Of a stretch of DNA of 64,000 bases, positions 63,082 through 64,000 are shown piece by piece (the stretch's first letter is position 1; every line of letters begins with the position of its first letter). The notes beneath the pieces were generated by a model that saw nothing but the letters and a program-made list of their open reading frames with translations, ran no database searches and was not told the origin of the DNA. A program made the translations under genes and the position numbers. Source of the DNA: Cupriavidus nantongensis (GTDB lineage: Bacteria > Pseudomonadota > Gammaproteobacteria > Burkholderiales > Burkholderiaceae); the NCBI RefSeq assembly GCF_001598055.1, contig NZ_CP014844.1, forward strand, positions 3,871,642 through 3,935,641. Reading direction: 5' to 3'.

Positions 63082-64000
63082 CCGGCTTCTCTGCTAAGAT
63101 CACGCGCTTGAACTCCTCCTGGATCCGCACCAGCGCAGCGTCGCTATCCGCCTCAAAACGCATCACCACCACCGGAGTGGTGTTGGACGGGCGGGCCAAG
63201 CCGAAACCATCGGCATATTCAACGCGCACGCCGTCGATGGTGATCACCTCGCGCGCGCCCTCGAATTTCGCGCTCGCCTTGATCTTGTCCAGCAGTGTGA
63301 ACGACTCACCCTCAGCACATTTGAGCTGCAGTTCCGGCGTGTTCAGCGCATTCGGCAACGCATTCAGCACGGCGCTAGGATCTGCGTAGCGCGACAGGAT
63401 CTCCAGCAGACGTGCACCCGTGTATAGGCCGTCGTCAAAGCCATACCAGCGATCCTTGAAGAATACGTGACCGCTCATCTCGCCCGCGATAGGCGCGCCC
63501 GTTTCCTTCAGCTTCGCCTTGACCAACGAATGCCCGGTCTTCCACATCAGCGGCTCACCACCGTGTTGGCGTATCCACGGCGCGAGCTTACCAGTGCATT
63601 TGACGTCGTAAATCACCTGTGCGCCCGGATTGCGCGACAGAATTTCCTGCGCAAACAGCATTAGCTGGCGGTCGGGAAAAATCACCTGGCCATCCTTGGT
63701 CACCACGCCGAGACGATCACCATCGCCATCGAAGGCCAGTCCGAGTTCGCAGTCGCTCTCGCGCAGAGTTTTCACCAAGTCCTGCAGATTCTCCACATGG
63801 GCCGGATCGGGGTGGTGGTTTGGGAAATTGCCATCGACATCGCAGAAGAGCTCCGTCACCTCGCAACCGAGGCCACGAAATAGGTCACCGACGAAAGCAC
63901 CAGCGACGCCGTTGCCGGCGTCGAGGGCAATCTTCATCGGGCGGGCCAACTTAACATGGCTGATGATGCGATCAGGATACTTTTGACGCACATCCACCCG
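63062..64000 (-). CDS. Phosphomannomutase/phosphoglucomutase, C-terminal part
   Basis: The last 312 codons are present; the start and the phosphoserine loop lie beyond the right edge. Visible parts are IALDAGNGVAGAF, the metal loop LAFDGDGDRLGVV, the sugar-specificity loop GEMSGHVFFKD, and the phosphate-binding end ADGFGLARPSNTTPVVVMRFEAD. It matches AlgC/ManB-type bifunctional mutases supplying sugar-1-phosphates for LPS or exopolysaccharide. It leads the waaC-waaA operon. Confidence 0.94.
   Translation of the reverse strand, partial: RVDVRQKYPDRIISHVKLARPMKIALDAGNGVAGAFVGDLFRGLGCEVTELFCDVDGNFPNHHPDPAHVENLQDLVKTLRESDCELGLAFDGDGDRLGVVTKDGQVIFPDRQLMLFAQEILSRNPGAQVIYDVKCTGKLAPWIRQHGGEPLMWKTGHSLVKAKLKETGAPIAGEMSGHVFFKDRWYGFDDGLYTGARLLEILSRYADPSAVLNALPNALNTPELQLKCAEGESFTLLDKIKASAKFEGAREVITIDGVRVEYADGFGLARPSNTTPVVVMRFEADSDAALVRIQEEFKRVILAEKPDAQFPF

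Overview
The window is high-GC betaproteobacterial DNA. Gene order (ybgC-tolQRAB-pal-cpoB-queC, ribD-ribE-ribBA-ribH-nusB, trmB-uppP, tolC preceded by a Pcm-like gene and a rhodanese, waaA-waaC) and protein style point to the Burkholderiaceae, most likely Cupriavidus or a close relative. The species call is inference; no marker such as rRNA is present.

Bases 1 to about 13,412 are the right part of a prophage whose left end lies outside the window. It ends in the 3' end of an intact tRNA-Lys gene, next to a tyrosine integrase. From left to right it holds the end of a lambda J-like tail protein and two small tail-associated proteins. A late block follows in the phage T7 gene order: tail fibre with S74 chaperone domain, holin, putative small terminase and a T7 gp19-like large terminase. 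After a small lipoprotein gene and a LigA-domain-like gene comes a repeat-rich non-coding block. Next is an 'early' region of very small genes (8.1-10.9 kb), then an XRE-type regulator and the integrase. Its non-coding DNA is dense in structure: tandem 20-bp repeats, an 18-bp element present four times, three copies of a hairpin module with different stems, and a family of 13-bp dyads (AAGY-N5-RCTT) that overlap the -35 region of two good promoters and near-match the regulator's own upstream region. These are the least explained signals in the window.

From 13.5 kb the sequence is ordinary chromosome. A YeeE/YedE transporter, queC and the Tol-Pal operon are read on the minus strand (13.5-21.1 kb). 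glyA follows on the plus strand behind a recognisable ZTP (pfl) riboswitch, then nrdR. Two divergent type IV pilus minor-pilin clusters come next: fimT-pilV-pilW-pilX-pilY1-pilE on minus (29.7-23.4 kb) and a diverged pilV-pilW-pilX-short pilY1-pilE-fimT set on plus (30.3-35.0 kb). The riboflavin genes and nusB follow (35.0-39.3 kb), then an aminotransferase, a lytic transglycosylase, ubiD, acetoacetyl-CoA synthetase and an epimerase-like gene.

The last part holds a CoA-transferase/Bug-receptor pair with a divergent LysR regulator (47.6-50.8 kb), tRNA-Gly and trmB, uppP, a DUF1439 lipoprotein, a cysteine-cluster protein, a TetR regulator, a Pcm-like methyltransferase, a rhodanese and a TolC-family channel (51.1-57.7 kb). 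After a REP-like palindrome and a META-domain lipoprotein comes a lipopolysaccharide block: an O-antigen ligase-type protein, waaA, waaC and the 3' part of a phosphomannomutase/phosphoglucomutase gene that runs off the right edge.
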